Source: an uncultured Actinomycetes bacterium (GTDB lineage Bacteria; Actinomycetota; Acidimicrobiia; Acidimicrobiales; Ilumatobacteraceae). From it: a stretch of 43,132 nucleotides of DNA. Position numbers and translations under genes: made by a program. Of the stretch, positions 33,980 to 42,055 are shown one piece after another. Under the pieces are notes generated by a model. It had not been told where the DNA came from. It saw only the letters and a list, made by a program, of their open reading frames with translations, and searched no databases. Every line of letters begins with the position of its first letter. The stretch's first letter is position 1. The stretch lies in the NCBI GenBank assembly GCA_903872155.1, contig CAIQJP010000083.1, positions 1-43,132 of the forward strand. The letters run 5' to 3'.

Positions 33980-34465
33980 ATGTCAGTGTTTTGTCAAAAG
34001 TGCGGTCATCGCAACGCTAGTGATTCATACTTTTGTAGTTCATGTGGTGCAGCGCTTGAAGTTGATGGCGACAAGACGGTTGTCATCGCCAAAGTTGATC
34101 CATCGCAAGACGCACTTGGCCCAGAAGATAATGCGTCCATTGATTTGCGCACCTTGCCCAAGAGTTCAGCAACACTCATGGTTCGCTCGGGTCCACAAGC
34201 CGGCGAGAGATTTGTTCTTGATACTGCAATGACCCGTCTCGGTCGCCATCCCGACAGTGAAATATCACTTGACGATATTTCTGTTTCACGACGTCATGCC
34301 GAAATTGAGCGTCATGGCCAAGAGTATGTTCTGCGGGATTCAGGTTCACTCAATGGCACATATGTGAATCAACAACGTGTCGACTCAGTTGTGCTTCAGC
34401 AAGGTGACGAAATTTTGGTTGGTCGCTTCCGCCTCATCTTTTTGGGACCGGTCGAAGCATCGTGA
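33980..34465 (+). CDS. garA: GarA-type FHA protein with N-terminal zinc ribbon
   Basis: The 161-residue protein has a four-Cys zinc ribbon (C5-x2-C8, C19-x2-C22), a short linker with DKTVVIAKVD (Thr33), and a C-terminal FHA domain with LGRHPDSEISLDD, VSRRHAE and GSLNGTYVN, which bear the phosphothreonine-binding Arg, Ser and Asn. In mycobacteria GarA (Rv1827) sits in the same place and binds TCA/glutamate enzymes until a Thr in its N-terminal tail is phosphorylated. Here the tail is replaced by a zinc ribbon, and Thr33 roughly lines up with the tail Thr (inference). Its stop overlaps the MerR gene as GTGA. Confidence 0.88.
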   Translation: MSVFCQKCGHRNASDSYFCSSCGAALEVDGDKTVVIAKVDPSQDALGPEDNASIDLRTLPKSSATLMVRSGPQAGERFVLDTAMTRLGRHPDSEISLDDISVSRRHAEIERHGQEYVLRDSGSLNGTYVNQQRVDSVVLQQGDEILVGRFRLIFLGPVEAS

Positions 34466-35349
34466 CCCAGCGGACTTCTGCTGAACGTCCCTACCTGTCA
34501 ATTGGTGAGGTACTCGGGCTTCTTCTTGAGGAGTTCCCCGATATCACAATTTCAAAAATTCGTTTCCTTGAAAGCCAAGGACTGATTGTTCCTGAACGCA
34601 CAGCTTCGGGATACCGCAAGTTTTACGACGACGATGTTGAACGTCTGCGCTACATCCTCACCGAACAAAAAGACAAGTTCCTTCCGTTGCGAGTGATCAA
34701 GGATCGCCTCGACACCCCACCGGCCGGAACAGAACGACCAGAACTGAAAAAGTCCGAGCCTCGTGGTATCAAAAACGTCGTGTCAGCCAGCGAAGTTGCC
34801 GAGCGCGAAGACGAGATACCGCAAGTTGACGTAGCTGACATACCCGTCACAAAAACGCACCCCGCGTCACGTGTTCCAAAAGCGGTGGCAGCACCGGCTG
34901 AACGCCAAACGCTGAACGCAAACCGTCGCCCCGCAATGCCCGATCCTTCCGATGCAGTCGGCCGACCGGCCACATATAGCCGCGCTGAACTACTTGAACT
35001 TTCGGGCCTCGATGAAGCGACCCTCAAAGATCTTGAAGCGTTCCATCTCGTGACAGCTCGACAAGTGGGCACCCAAGGGCTCTTTGATGAACATGACTTG
35101 GCTGTTGCCGAAGTCGCCCGAGGCTTTGCTGATGCTGGTTTTGATGTGCGCCACTTAAAAGCCTGGAAAATTTCTGCCGAACGAGAAGCCGGTTTATTTG
35201 AACAACGAGTACTGCCGGTTTTGCGACGTCGTTCGCCAGAATCGCGCCAAGAGTCCAACAATCTTTTGGATGATCTCAGTGACCTCGGTGGACGTTTACG
35301 CGCCATTTTGGTGGCCCGCGCCGTTGCGCCACTTCGCGATTCGCGCTAA
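34462..35349 (+). CDS. ftsR: MerR-family regulator of the FtsR/Rv1828 type
   Basis: This 295-residue protein has an N-terminal MerR winged helix (YLSIGEVLGLLLEEFPDIT, SKIRFLESQGLI, SGYRKF, about 11-75), a charged and Pro/Ala-rich linker (about 95-165) and a C-terminal effector/dimer domain with SRAELLELSGLDEATLKDLE and FDVRHLKAWK. It matches Rv1828 and Corynebacterium FtsR, a regulator of ftsZ, in domain order and place. The symbol rests on synteny and should be read as provisional. GTG 34462 overlaps the garA stop. A 41-base gap with a new promoter follows. Confidence 0.85.
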   Translation: MTQRTSAERPYLSIGEVLGLLLEEFPDITISKIRFLESQGLIVPERTASGYRKFYDDDVERLRYILTEQKDKFLPLRVIKDRLDTPPAGTERPELKKSEPRGIKNVVSASEVAEREDEIPQVDVADIPVTKTHPASRVPKAVAAPAERQTLNANRRPAMPDPSDAVGRPATYSRAELLELSGLDEATLKDLEAFHLVTARQVGTQGLFDEHDLAVAEVARGFADAGFDVRHLKAWKISAEREAGLFEQRVLPVLRRRSPESRQESNNLLDDLSDLGGRLRAILVARAVAPLRDSR

Positions 35350-35378
35350 TCCGAATTCCCACCGAGTCCTCGGGGGAG

Positions 35379-35384
35379 TACCAT
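35379..35384 (+). promoter_or_regulatory. Candidate promoter (TTCCCA-17-TACCAT) for the DUF151 gene, leaderless
   Basis: TACCAT ends 6 bases before ATG 35391. A TTCCCA at 35356-35361 lies 17 bases upstream as a weak -35. Confidence 0.55.
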
Positions 35385-35390
35385 CTTTTT

Positions 35391-35951
35391 ATGGCCTCAA
35401 CCGATCTCGCCCCCATGGAACTCGTCGGAGTGCGTCGAGATATTGCCGGCAATATCCCTGTGTTGTTTCTTCGCGAGCGTAACGGCGATCGTCGCCTTTT
35501 GCCGATTTATATCGGCCAACCTGAAGGCGCAAGTATCCAATGGGCGCTCGATGGACGCGAAACCACTCGTCCGCTTTCACATGATTTGATCGTCAATCTT
35601 CTTGGTGCTCTTGGATCAGTTCTTGAAAAGGTTGTCATCACCGAAGTCAATGAAGGCATCTTCTATTCCGAACTTCATCTGCAATCGCGTAGCGGCCCAG
35701 TCGTGGTTTCTAGTCGGCCATCTGACGCAATTGCCATTGCAGTTCGCGCTGGCTGCACCATCTATTGCGAAGGTGAAGTACTTGATATCGCCGGCAAGTT
35801 AGTACCGCAGGGCGATGAATTTGACGATGAGGACACCGATGAAACCGACGATCTTGAGGACAGTCTCAAGGATGACGTCGCAACCGACGATCTCGTTGAC
35901 GAGTTCCGCGACTTCATTGACAGCATCAACCCAGAAGATTTCCAGCCCTAA
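35391..35951 (+). CDS. DUF151 bifunctional nuclease-domain protein
   Basis: The 186-residue product has a DUF151 core (about 9-130): MELVGVRRDIAGNIPVLFL, RRLLPIYIGQPEGASIQWAL and SRPSDAIAIAVRAGCTIYC, where the Asp in RPSDA is conserved. The family has reported DNase/RNase activity in some members, but physiological roles are unclear. The last 50 residues are very acidic (runs of Asp/Glu) and probably disordered. It matches Rv1829 by position between two MerR genes. Confidence 0.9.
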   Translation: MASTDLAPMELVGVRRDIAGNIPVLFLRERNGDRRLLPIYIGQPEGASIQWALDGRETTRPLSHDLIVNLLGALGSVLEKVVITEVNEGIFYSELHLQSRSGPVVVSSRPSDAIAIAVRAGCTIYCEGEVLDIAGKLVPQGDEFDDEDTDETDDLEDSLKDDVATDDLVDEFRDFIDSINPEDFQP

Positions 35952-35993
35952 GCAGGGACAACCCTTTTTCTTGGCATCAGCCTCACGAGAAAG

Positions 35994-36022
35994 TTGATGG
36001 TCGGCAATCTGCGCCGTACCCT
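35994..36022 (+). promoter_or_regulatory. Promoter (TTGATG-17-TACCCT) for merR-gcvT, leaderless
   Basis: TTGATG at 35994-35999 and TACCCT at 36017-36022 are 17 bases apart, and the latter ends 7 bases before ATG 36030. This is the best two-box promoter in the window and shows that TTG/ATG codons at 35994-35999 are promoter, not coding start. Confidence 0.65.
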
Positions 36023-36029
36023 GCGACTG

Positions 36030-36506
36030 ATGAACACACAGGTCTCAACCTTTAGTGGAACCCAAGCCTGTGACATCGTTGGCATTACCTATCGTCAACT
36101 CGATTATTGGGCTCGCACCCAACTCGTGCGACCAGCCGTCCACGAAGCCACCGGAAGCGGAAGTCGTCGCCATTACAGCTACCGCAATTTACTCGAACTA
36201 CGCGTGGTCAAGAGTTTGCTTGATGCTGGCATCAAGCTCGAATCGGTTCGCGAAGTTTTCAATTACCTCGGTCAGAACGAACAGGCCGACATCACATCGG
36301 CCCATCTTGTCATCAACGGCTCGTCGGTCGTGCTGTGCACTGGCGACGATCTGATTGACGTCGTTCGACGCGGTCAAGGTGTCTTAAACCTTTTGCCTCT
36401 TGCTCAAGTCAAGGATCAAGTTGACGGTCAGTTGATCGCCCTGTATCCGCAATTGATTGATCATGAAGTTGATCATCAAGTGCTTGAACTTCGTAAGATC
36501 GGTTGA
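36030..36506 (+). CDS. MerR-family regulator (Rv1830 type) coupled to gcvT
   Basis: The 158-residue protein starts with a MerR-type HTH: FSGTQACDIVGITYRQLDYW, then RTQLVRPAV, SRRHYSYRNLLELRVVKSLLDAG and LESVREVF (quotes shortened to motif parts), followed by a C-terminal helical domain. It corresponds by place to Rv1830. The start at ATG 36030 follows from the promoter spacing. Its TGA overlaps the gcvT ATG (TGATG), so regulator and GcvT are made from one message. Autoregulation or control of glycine cleavage is possible but not shown. Confidence 0.85.
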   Translation: MNTQVSTFSGTQACDIVGITYRQLDYWARTQLVRPAVHEATGSGSRRHYSYRNLLELRVVKSLLDAGIKLESVREVFNYLGQNEQADITSAHLVINGSSVVLCTGDDLIDVVRRGQGVLNLLPLAQVKDQVDGQLIALYPQLIDHEVDHQVLELRKIG

Positions 36507-37555
36507 TGCTGAAATATTCACCACTGGATGCTGAACATCGGGCCCTAGATGCTCGAATGACTCCTTTTGGTGGTTGGGACATGCCTTTGCAATATGCAGG
36601 TGGCACTTTGTCCGAGCATTTGGCTTGTCGCCATGACGCAGTGGTCTTTGATGTGTCTCACCTCGGCACGGTTCGAGTTGAAGGACCTCAGGCATTTGAC
36701 ACATTGCAAAAATCGCTCACCAATGATCTATACAAGATCGCACCAGGTCGCGCGCAATATACGCACTTACTTGATCCGACGGACGCTTCGGTCCTTGATG
36801 ACATCATCGTGTGGTGGATTGCTGATCAGGTTTTTGACGTCATGCCGAACGCATCGAATACCGACGATGTCATCGCTGCTATCGGGGGAGTCGATACCAC
36901 TTCAACTCGCGCAGTACTTGCTGTACAAGGTCCACAGGCCCGCACCAAGGTGGCAACCTTCTTTCCCGAAGCTGCCGCAGTTGGCAAATTCAAAGTTGCC
37001 CAATGTACGTGGAATGGCATTACTTGCACGGTCGCCGGAACGGGATACACCGGTGAACAAGGAATCGAAATTGCCATACCGAATGCCCATGCCGCTGCTT
37101 TATGGCAAGCACTCCTTCAGGCCGGTGTGCAGCCATCGGGTCTTGGCGCACGTGACACCTTGCGACTTGAGGCCGGATTACCGCTTCATGGACACGAGCT
37201 CGGTCACGGAATTACGACGTTGCAAGCCAATCTTGAATGGGTCGTGTCGTGGACCAAAGGCGAATTCATCGGTCGCCCAGCACTTGCTCAAGAAAAACAA
37301 GATGGGGTAGCGCGTGTACTTCGAGGGATCGCGACCGAGGGTCGTCGACCACCGCGTGCTGAATGCAATGTGCTTTCACAAGGCAAGGTCATCGGCGTCG
37401 TAACAAGCGGAAATTTCTCGCCCATTCTTGAACACGGAATTGCCTTGGCACTTGTTGATCCATCGTGCCAAGTAGGGGACGCGATTGCCATTGACGTGCG
37501 CGGCAGCGAATTACCCGGACGCATCGTCGAATTACCTTTTGTTGCGAAAAAGTAA
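36506..37555 (+). CDS. gcvT: Glycine cleavage system T protein (aminomethyltransferase)
   Basis: GcvT moves the methylene group from the GcvH lipoyl arm to tetrahydrofolate and releases ammonia. The 349-residue protein has GGWDMPLQYAGG, the FDVSHLGTVRVEG segment, an Asn-rich folate loop near MPNASNTDDV, GYTGEQGIEIA, and GARDTLRLEAGLPLHGHEL. These are the usual T-protein features; YgfZ-type proteins lack them. ATG 36506 shares its A with the stop of the MerR gene (TGATG), which I prefer to the TTG three bases earlier. Confidence 0.95.
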   Translation: MLKYSPLDAEHRALDARMTPFGGWDMPLQYAGGTLSEHLACRHDAVVFDVSHLGTVRVEGPQAFDTLQKSLTNDLYKIAPGRAQYTHLLDPTDASVLDDIIVWWIADQVFDVMPNASNTDDVIAAIGGVDTTSTRAVLAVQGPQARTKVATFFPEAAAVGKFKVAQCTWNGITCTVAGTGYTGEQGIEIAIPNAHAAALWQALLQAGVQPSGLGARDTLRLEAGLPLHGHELGHGITTLQANLEWVVSWTKGEFIGRPALAQEKQDGVARVLRGIATEGRRPPRAECNVLSQGKVIGVVTSGNFSPILEHGIALALVDPSCQVGDAIAIDVRGSELPGRIVELPFVAKK

Positions 37556-37576
37556 GACTCCGAACGAATTACATAT

Positions 37577-38062
37577 TTAGTTTGAAGTTGGCTTCATTCC
37601 AAACATGCCACCGGCGACTTCGGCGAACTGTGCCAACGGACCAAGCCGGCCGGCAAGATCACCTAACGTCGAAACGGCTTTGGTGACATCGGCAGGTAAT
37701 GTTCCGATTTGATTAATCACTCCATCAACTTTTTTCAATGTTGATTTGGCTTGCTTCGCTGATGCCTGCACGAGTGGAACAATCTCGGCAACTGGACCTT
37801 CGATTTGATCGAGGAGAGCATTCACACGATGAGCAACCTTGTTGAGTTCGGACATGGTGTCATTAAATGTGCCGATCGATTGCACGATGTCCCCGGTGAC
37901 TTGCATGACAGTTTCAACCATGCGGCCAATCGCCATCACCGGATTCACTCCACCCAAGAGACCCAAGAGTTCGTTGACGCCCGGAATTGACGAGTTTGAG
38001 GCAGCATGAGACGAGGACTCCGTTGCTGGTTCAGACTGAGGGGCAGTTTTTTTGGTTGCCAT
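37577..38062 (-). CDS. Helical protein of unknown function, phasin-like in style
   Basis: This 161-residue protein has a Ser/Ala/Pro-rich N-terminus (1-28), then long predicted amphipathic helices (about 30-110) with hydrophobic Val, Ile, Leu and Met spaced by Gly and Ala, and a Gly/Leu-rich end (LGDLAGRLGPLAQFAEVAGG). It has no membrane helix long enough to be certain and no catalytic motif. The style recalls phasins or other surface-binding proteins of storage granules, but I cannot name a family. ATG 38062 has TAGTTT seven bases upstream. It converges with gcvT and lies 24 bases past the gcvP stop. Confidence 0.65.
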   Translation of the reverse strand: MATKKTAPQSEPATESSSHAASNSSIPGVNELLGLLGGVNPVMAIGRMVETVMQVTGDIVQSIGTFNDTMSELNKVAHRVNALLDQIEGPVAEIVPLVQASAKQAKSTLKKVDGVINQIGTLPADVTKAVSTLGDLAGRLGPLAQFAEVAGGMFGMKPTSN

Positions 38063-38069
38063 AACCGTC

Positions 38070-38075
38070 AAACTA
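38070..38075 (-). promoter_or_regulatory. Candidate -10 (TAGTTT) for the helical protein gene, leaderless
   Basis: On the minus strand TAGTTT ends 7 bases before ATG 38062, so the gene has its own signal behind gcvP. Confidence 0.5.
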
Positions 38076-38086
38076 TCTAGACATCA

Positions 38087-40948
38087 TCACGATGACGCAT
38101 AAGCCTCGAGCGGCGCACAGGTGCACACCAAATTGCGGTCACCGTACGCCGCATCGATTCGGCTGACGGGCGTGTGATATCCGTACGACCCCGACAAAGA
38201 AGGTGCACCAGCCGATCGAGGATACGCGCGATTCCATTCGCCAACGAGGTCGGCAACAGTATGAGGGGCATGTCGCAGGGGACTGTCCTCAACCGCGATC
38301 ACGCCCGATGCAATGTGATCAATCTCGACACGAATCGCCACCATGGCGTCACAGAATCGATCGAGTTCAGCCTTTGTTTCACTCTCGGTAGGTTCAATCA
38401 TCAAAGTGCCGGCGACCGGGAAACTCATCGTCGGTGCATGGAATCCATGATCCATTAAACGCTTAGCTATGTCGTCCACTGTGACACCGAAGTCCTTGGT
38501 GATACCGCGCACATCAATGATGCATTCATGCGCAATAAAGCCATGGGTGCCGGTGTACAAAACCGGGAAGTGGGCATCAAGTCGACGAGCGACGTAGTTC
38601 GCATTCACTATGGCCATCTCGGTAGCCAGACGAACTCCCGTTGCACCCATGAGCCTGATGTATGCCCACGAAATGGGCAGAATGCTCGCCGATCCGTAAT
38701 TTGCTGCCGAGACTGGACCCACCGGTTGCGAACCGATCGGAGCAAGTGGATCGCCTGGTAAGAAATCGGCGAGATGTTTGCGCACCGCGACAGGTCCAAC
38801 GCCTGGTCCACCGCCACCATGGGGAATACAGAAAGTCTTGTGCAAGTTCAGGTGACTGACATCAGCTCCAAAGACTCCTGGTTGAGCCAACCCAACCAAT
38901 GCATTTAAATTGGCACCGTCGACGTACACCTGTCCGCCACCTTCGTGGATGATGCGACAGATGTCGGTGATGCCATCTTCAAAGACTCCGTGAGTCGATG
39001 GATACGTCACCATGATCGCCGCAAGTTTGGTACCCGCAGCATCAACCTTGGTTTGTAAATCAACCAAATCAACGTTTCCTCGTTCATCACACGAAACGAC
39101 AACAACAGACATCCCGGCCATCACCGCGCTTGCGGCATTGGTTCCATGAGCACTTGACGGAATCAGACACACTGTTCGCTCAAAATCGCCGCGACTGCGG
39201 TGATAGGCACGAATTGCTAACAAGCCAGCGAGTTCTCCCTGACTTCCGGCATTTGGTTGCAAACTCACGGCGTCGTAACCCGTCACGGCAACCAACATGT
39301 TTTCAAGTTGTTTGATGAGATGTAGATATCCCTGAATTTCATCGATCGGCGCATACGGATGCACATTGGCGAACTCTGGCCAAGTAACTGGTTCCATCTC
39401 AGTTGTCGCGTTGAGCTTCATTGTGCACGAACCAAGAGGAATCATGGTGCGGTCGAGCGCGAGGTCTTTGTCAGCGAGGCGTCGTAAGTAACGCAACATT
39501 TCATGTTCGGTCTGACATGACTGAAATACTTTGGCCGTCAAGATCGCATCGGTGCGAAGAAGCGCCAACGGGATTCCTGCATCGGGAGCATCAAATTTCT
39601 CGGGCGATCCCGAGTCACTTACTCCGAATGCCCGCAAGACATCTGAAACAACCTCAAGAGTTGTGGTCTCATCAAATGTCAGGCCAACTGTCGTTTCATT
39701 GATGACGCGAAAATCTAAATTGAGCGACTGTGCCGTAGTAACAACACTTTGAGCGCCCGACGGAACTCGAATGGAAATCGTGTCGAACCACGTGTCGTGA
39801 ACCAGTTGAAATCCGTTGGCACGAAGACCTTGAGCGGCCATTGTTGTCAACCTTTGGACGCGACGCGCGATACGTTGCAAGCCCACTGGCCCGTGCCAGG
39901 TCGCATAGAAACCAGCGATATTGGCGAGCAATGCTTGAGCAGTGCAGATATTGCTCGTTGCTTTTTCTCGACGAATATGTTGCTCACGAGTCTGTAAAGC
40001 CAAACGCAATGCGGGGCGACCTTCGGTATCAGTACTCACGCCAACTAAGCGACCAGGCAAACTGCGCGCGTACGCCTCGGTTGTCGCCATGAATGCGGCA
40101 TGCGGTCCACCGAATCCCATCGGAACACCAAAACGTTGAGCTGAACCAACGGCGATATCTGCACCAAGTTGACCAGGAGACGCCAACAAAACACACGCAA
40201 GCGGATCGGTGACAACAACGGCAACAGCTCCAGCGGCTTTCACTGCGGCAATCTGGGCGGACCAATCGGCGACTGATCCTGTTGATGTTGGATACGAGAA
40301 CAATGCGCCGAAGAGATCTTCGGGCTGTAGATCTTTGGCATTGCCAACGATCAGTTCAATCCCAAGCGGTTCGGCGCGAGTCGCCATCACTGAAATCGTT
40401 TGCGGATGGGTATCACGATCAACAAAGAATTGTGCCGACTTTGATTTACTAGCCCGTCGGGCCATTGTCATTGCTTCAGCAGCTGCGGTTGCTTCATCAA
40501 GAAGTGAAGCATTCGCAATGGGCAAGCCAGTCAAGTCTGAAATCATCGTTTGAAAATTCAAAAGTGATTCAAGACGACCCTGACTTATTTCGGGTTGGTA
40601 CGGCGTGTACGACGTGTACCACGAAGGGTTCTCGAGCACATTGCGGCGAATGACCGGGGGAGTGATGGTGCCGGTGTAACCCATACCAATCAAACTGCGG
40701 CGAGGGCGATTCATTGACGCAATCTGACGCAATTCAGCGGTGACCTCAGATTCGGTCAATGCACTGGGAAGTGGCAAGTCAGCACGAAGTCGAATCGCTT
40801 CAGGCACAGTCTTGTCAATGAGATTGGCGACCGATTCAACACCAATGACTTGCAGCATGTCGCTGAGGTCAGTTGAATTGAGAGTTCCGATATGCCGACG
40901 AGAAAATCCGTCACGATCAAATAGTTCATCAAGTGAATGCGTCGACAT
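38087..40948 (-). CDS. gcvP: Glycine cleavage system P protein (glycine dehydrogenase, decarboxylating)
   Basis: GcvP is the PLP enzyme that decarboxylates glycine and loads GcvH. The 953-residue product is a fused, full-length P protein: FSRRHIG near the N-terminus, the N-half with [20 protein letters not shown] and [12 protein letters not shown], and the C-half with [31 protein letters not shown] (PLP Lys) and [22 protein letters not shown] (shortened in part). Start at ATG 40948 with GGAG five bases upstream. Its leader carries a tandem glycine riboswitch, so glycine directly controls it. It is on the opposite strand from gcvH and gcvT. Confidence 0.97.
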   Translation of the reverse strand: MSTHSLDELFDRDGFSRRHIGTLNSTDLSDMLQVIGVESVANLIDKTVPEAIRLRADLPLPSALTESEVTAELRQIASMNRPRRSLIGMGYTGTITPPVIRRNVLENPSWYTSYTPYQPEISQGRLESLLNFQTMISDLTGLPIANASLLDEATAAAEAMTMARRASKSKSAQFFVDRDTHPQTISVMATRAEPLGIELIVGNAKDLQPEDLFGALFSYPTSTGSVADWSAQIAAVKAAGAVAVVVTDPLACVLLASPGQLGADIAVGSAQRFGVPMGFGGPHAAFMATTEAYARSLPGRLVGVSTDTEGRPALRLALQTREQHIRREKATSNICTAQALLANIAGFYATWHGPVGLQRIARRVQRLTTMAAQGLRANGFQLVHDTWFDTISIRVPSGAQSVVTTAQSLNLDFRVINETTVGLTFDETTTLEVVSDVLRAFGVSDSGSPEKFDAPDAGIPLALLRTDAILTAKVFQSCQTEHEMLRYLRRLADKDLALDRTMIPLGSCTMKLNATTEMEPVTWPEFANVHPYAPIDEIQGYLHLIKQLENMLVAVTGYDAVSLQPNAGSQGELAGLLAIRAYHRSRGDFERTVCLIPSSAHGTNAASAVMAGMSVVVVSCDERGNVDLVDLQTKVDAAGTKLAAIMVTYPSTHGVFEDGITDICRIIHEGGGQVYVDGANLNALVGLAQPGVFGADVSHLNLHKTFCIPHGGGGPGVGPVAVRKHLADFLPGDPLAPIGSQPVGPVSAANYGSASILPISWAYIRLMGATGVRLATEMAIVNANYVARRLDAHFPVLYTGTHGFIAHECIIDVRGITKDFGVTVDDIAKRLMDHGFHAPTMSFPVAGTLMIEPTESETKAELDRFCDAMVAIRVEIDHIASGVIAVEDSPLRHAPHTVADLVGEWNRAYPRSAGAPSLSGSYGYHTPVSRIDAAYGDRNLVCTCAPLEAYASS

Positions 40949-40991
40949 GGAAGCTCCAAACAGGTCATGACAAAAGTCGTGTTGTGCTTCC
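40949..40991 (-). promoter_or_regulatory. Putative expression platform and ribosome site of the gcvP riboswitch
   Basis: On the minus strand GGAAGC (40991-40986), just 3' of the second aptamer, can pair with GCTTCC (40954-40949) directly before the ATG. The stem would include part of the GGAG ribosome site (40957-40954) and hide the start, so control is probably at translation. The direction of switching is inferred. Confidence 0.5.
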
Positions 40992-40993
40992 CC

Positions 40994-41186
40994 CGCTGTC
41001 TCTCCACCGAAGTGGACCTGAGAGCTTCATCCAACACAAGGTTGGACTTTCCCCTTCGGTATGGCGTGCGAACACGTCAATTTTCCAGCGTTGTCTCACC
41101 CGTCCGGTCCGTTGGCCTGAGAGATTCCGGGGAGGTTGCTCCTTCGGCGTTACGATGCTGGCGGCACCGTAACTCTCCCGGTCGGG
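40994..41186 (-). promoter_or_regulatory. Tandem glycine riboswitch in the gcvP leader
   Basis: Two glycine aptamers lie in series. Aptamer 1 (about 41186-41099) has a P1 of CCCGACC/GGACGGG with one mismatch, GGGAGAG, GCCGAAGGAGCA, and TCTCAGG followed by GGAC. Aptamer 2 (about 41090-40994) is closed by CGCTG/CAGCG and has ACCGAAGGGG, a TCCAAC/GTTGGA stem, and CTCTCAGG. Its 5' J1/2 side (GGAAAATTG) departs from the usual GGAGAG form. A short TGAGACAA linker joins them. Such riboswitches usually raise gcv expression when glycine is plentiful. Confidence 0.92.
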
Positions 41187-41201
41187 GTTAACGACAACTT
41201 G

Positions 41202-41207
41202 ACCATA
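41202..41207 (-). promoter_or_regulatory. Candidate -10 (TATGGT) for the gcvP leader
   Basis: On the minus strand TATGGT precedes the riboswitch by about 15 bases, giving a leader of about 240-250 bases. GTGACG 16 bases upstream is a possible weak -35. Confidence 0.5.
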
Positions 41208-41239
41208 GTTCGTCGCCACCACGCGTCACGACAGGGCAG

Positions 41240-41245
41240 TAGGTT
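41240..41245 (+). promoter_or_regulatory. Candidate -10 (TAGGTT) for the SCO6745-family gene, leaderless
   Basis: TAGGTT ends 6 bases before GTG 41252. It lies back to back with the gcvP promoter within about 50 bases. Confidence 0.55.
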
Positions 41246-41251
41246 TCTGAT

Positions 41252-42034
41252 GTGCCGATCATCACCGCGTCCAACCCAAAGCCACATCAACCCCATTCAC
41301 TCGCGACAGCTCGTGCGATCGCCGCACCTGTCGGCGCAGTCGGAGGTGCATTCATGTTGCACCCCGACACGTTGACTCCTGGCAAGGCAGCGGGATATCC
41401 AGGGGGTTTCGCCTACTACGTCGTCGGCAGGGGAGGGGTTCTCGGTGATGTTGACGCTTCAGTTGTTGTTTCAGCATTCGCATTTTTTGCACCGAGTCTC
41501 GTCCGTTCTTTGTGGGACGCCGGAGTAGCAGTGGAGGGTGCCCGCAAAGCCTCAGATCGTTACGCACTGGCGTGTGCCCAATGGGGAAGGCAACGCCTCA
41601 GCGCATTTACCCATGCCGAACGACTGGCTGAACTTCTTGCCACAATCATTGATCATGCCGATCCGAGTGGACTTGCCCTTTTCGCCGGGTGGCAAACACA
41701 AGCCCGCGTCGATGACGCTCTTGGTCGTTGCTATCAACTGCTACATGTCCTGCGCGAACTTCGGGGGAGCGTGCACATAGTGGCGATCATTGCCCATGGC
41801 GTCACGCCGCTCGAGGCTTTACTTGTCAATCCAGGCTCAGCCGGAGAAGCTCAAGCAAAACGTTTTGGCTGGGAAGGTGATTTCCCTAATGCCGATTCTT
41901 TACATGCAGCTTTTGCGTCAGCTGAAGAACTGACGAATGTACTGATGGCACGTCACCTTGATGTCTTGAGTGAGAGTGAACAGAACGAACTCGTTGAACT
42001 GGTGTCAGAAGTCAACGACCTCATCAGCCATTAA
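41252..42034 (+). CDS. SCO6745-family protein, unknown function
   Basis: The 260-residue product matches the pattern I know for the actinobacterial SCO6745 family: an early GGFAYYVVGRGGVLGDV segment, a helix with AFFAPSLVRSLWD where the family has F-x-P-x-x-V, and RCYQLLHVLRELRGSVHIVAII, where the family has L-R-E-H-R-G-D-G-H-V (quoted in part). The function is unknown; proteins of this type were once noted near natural-product genes. GTG 41252 is supported by TAGGTT. It diverges from the gcvP riboswitch promoter and converges on the monooxygenase gene. Confidence 0.75.
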   Translation: MPIITASNPKPHQPHSLATARAIAAPVGAVGGAFMLHPDTLTPGKAAGYPGGFAYYVVGRGGVLGDVDASVVVSAFAFFAPSLVRSLWDAGVAVEGARKASDRYALACAQWGRQRLSAFTHAERLAELLATIIDHADPSGLALFAGWQTQARVDDALGRCYQLLHVLRELRGSVHIVAIIAHGVTPLEALLVNPGSAGEAQAKRFGWEGDFPNADSLHAAFASAEELTNVLMARHLDVLSESEQNELVELVSEVNDLISH

Positions 42035-42055
42035 AGACTCACGACCCACGAAGTT

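Noticed and set aside
34650-35306. 218-codon minus-strand open frame opposite the MerR gene
   Set aside because: The Arg/Ser-rich composition is typical of an antisense shadow, and the plus-strand MerR protein is clearly real.
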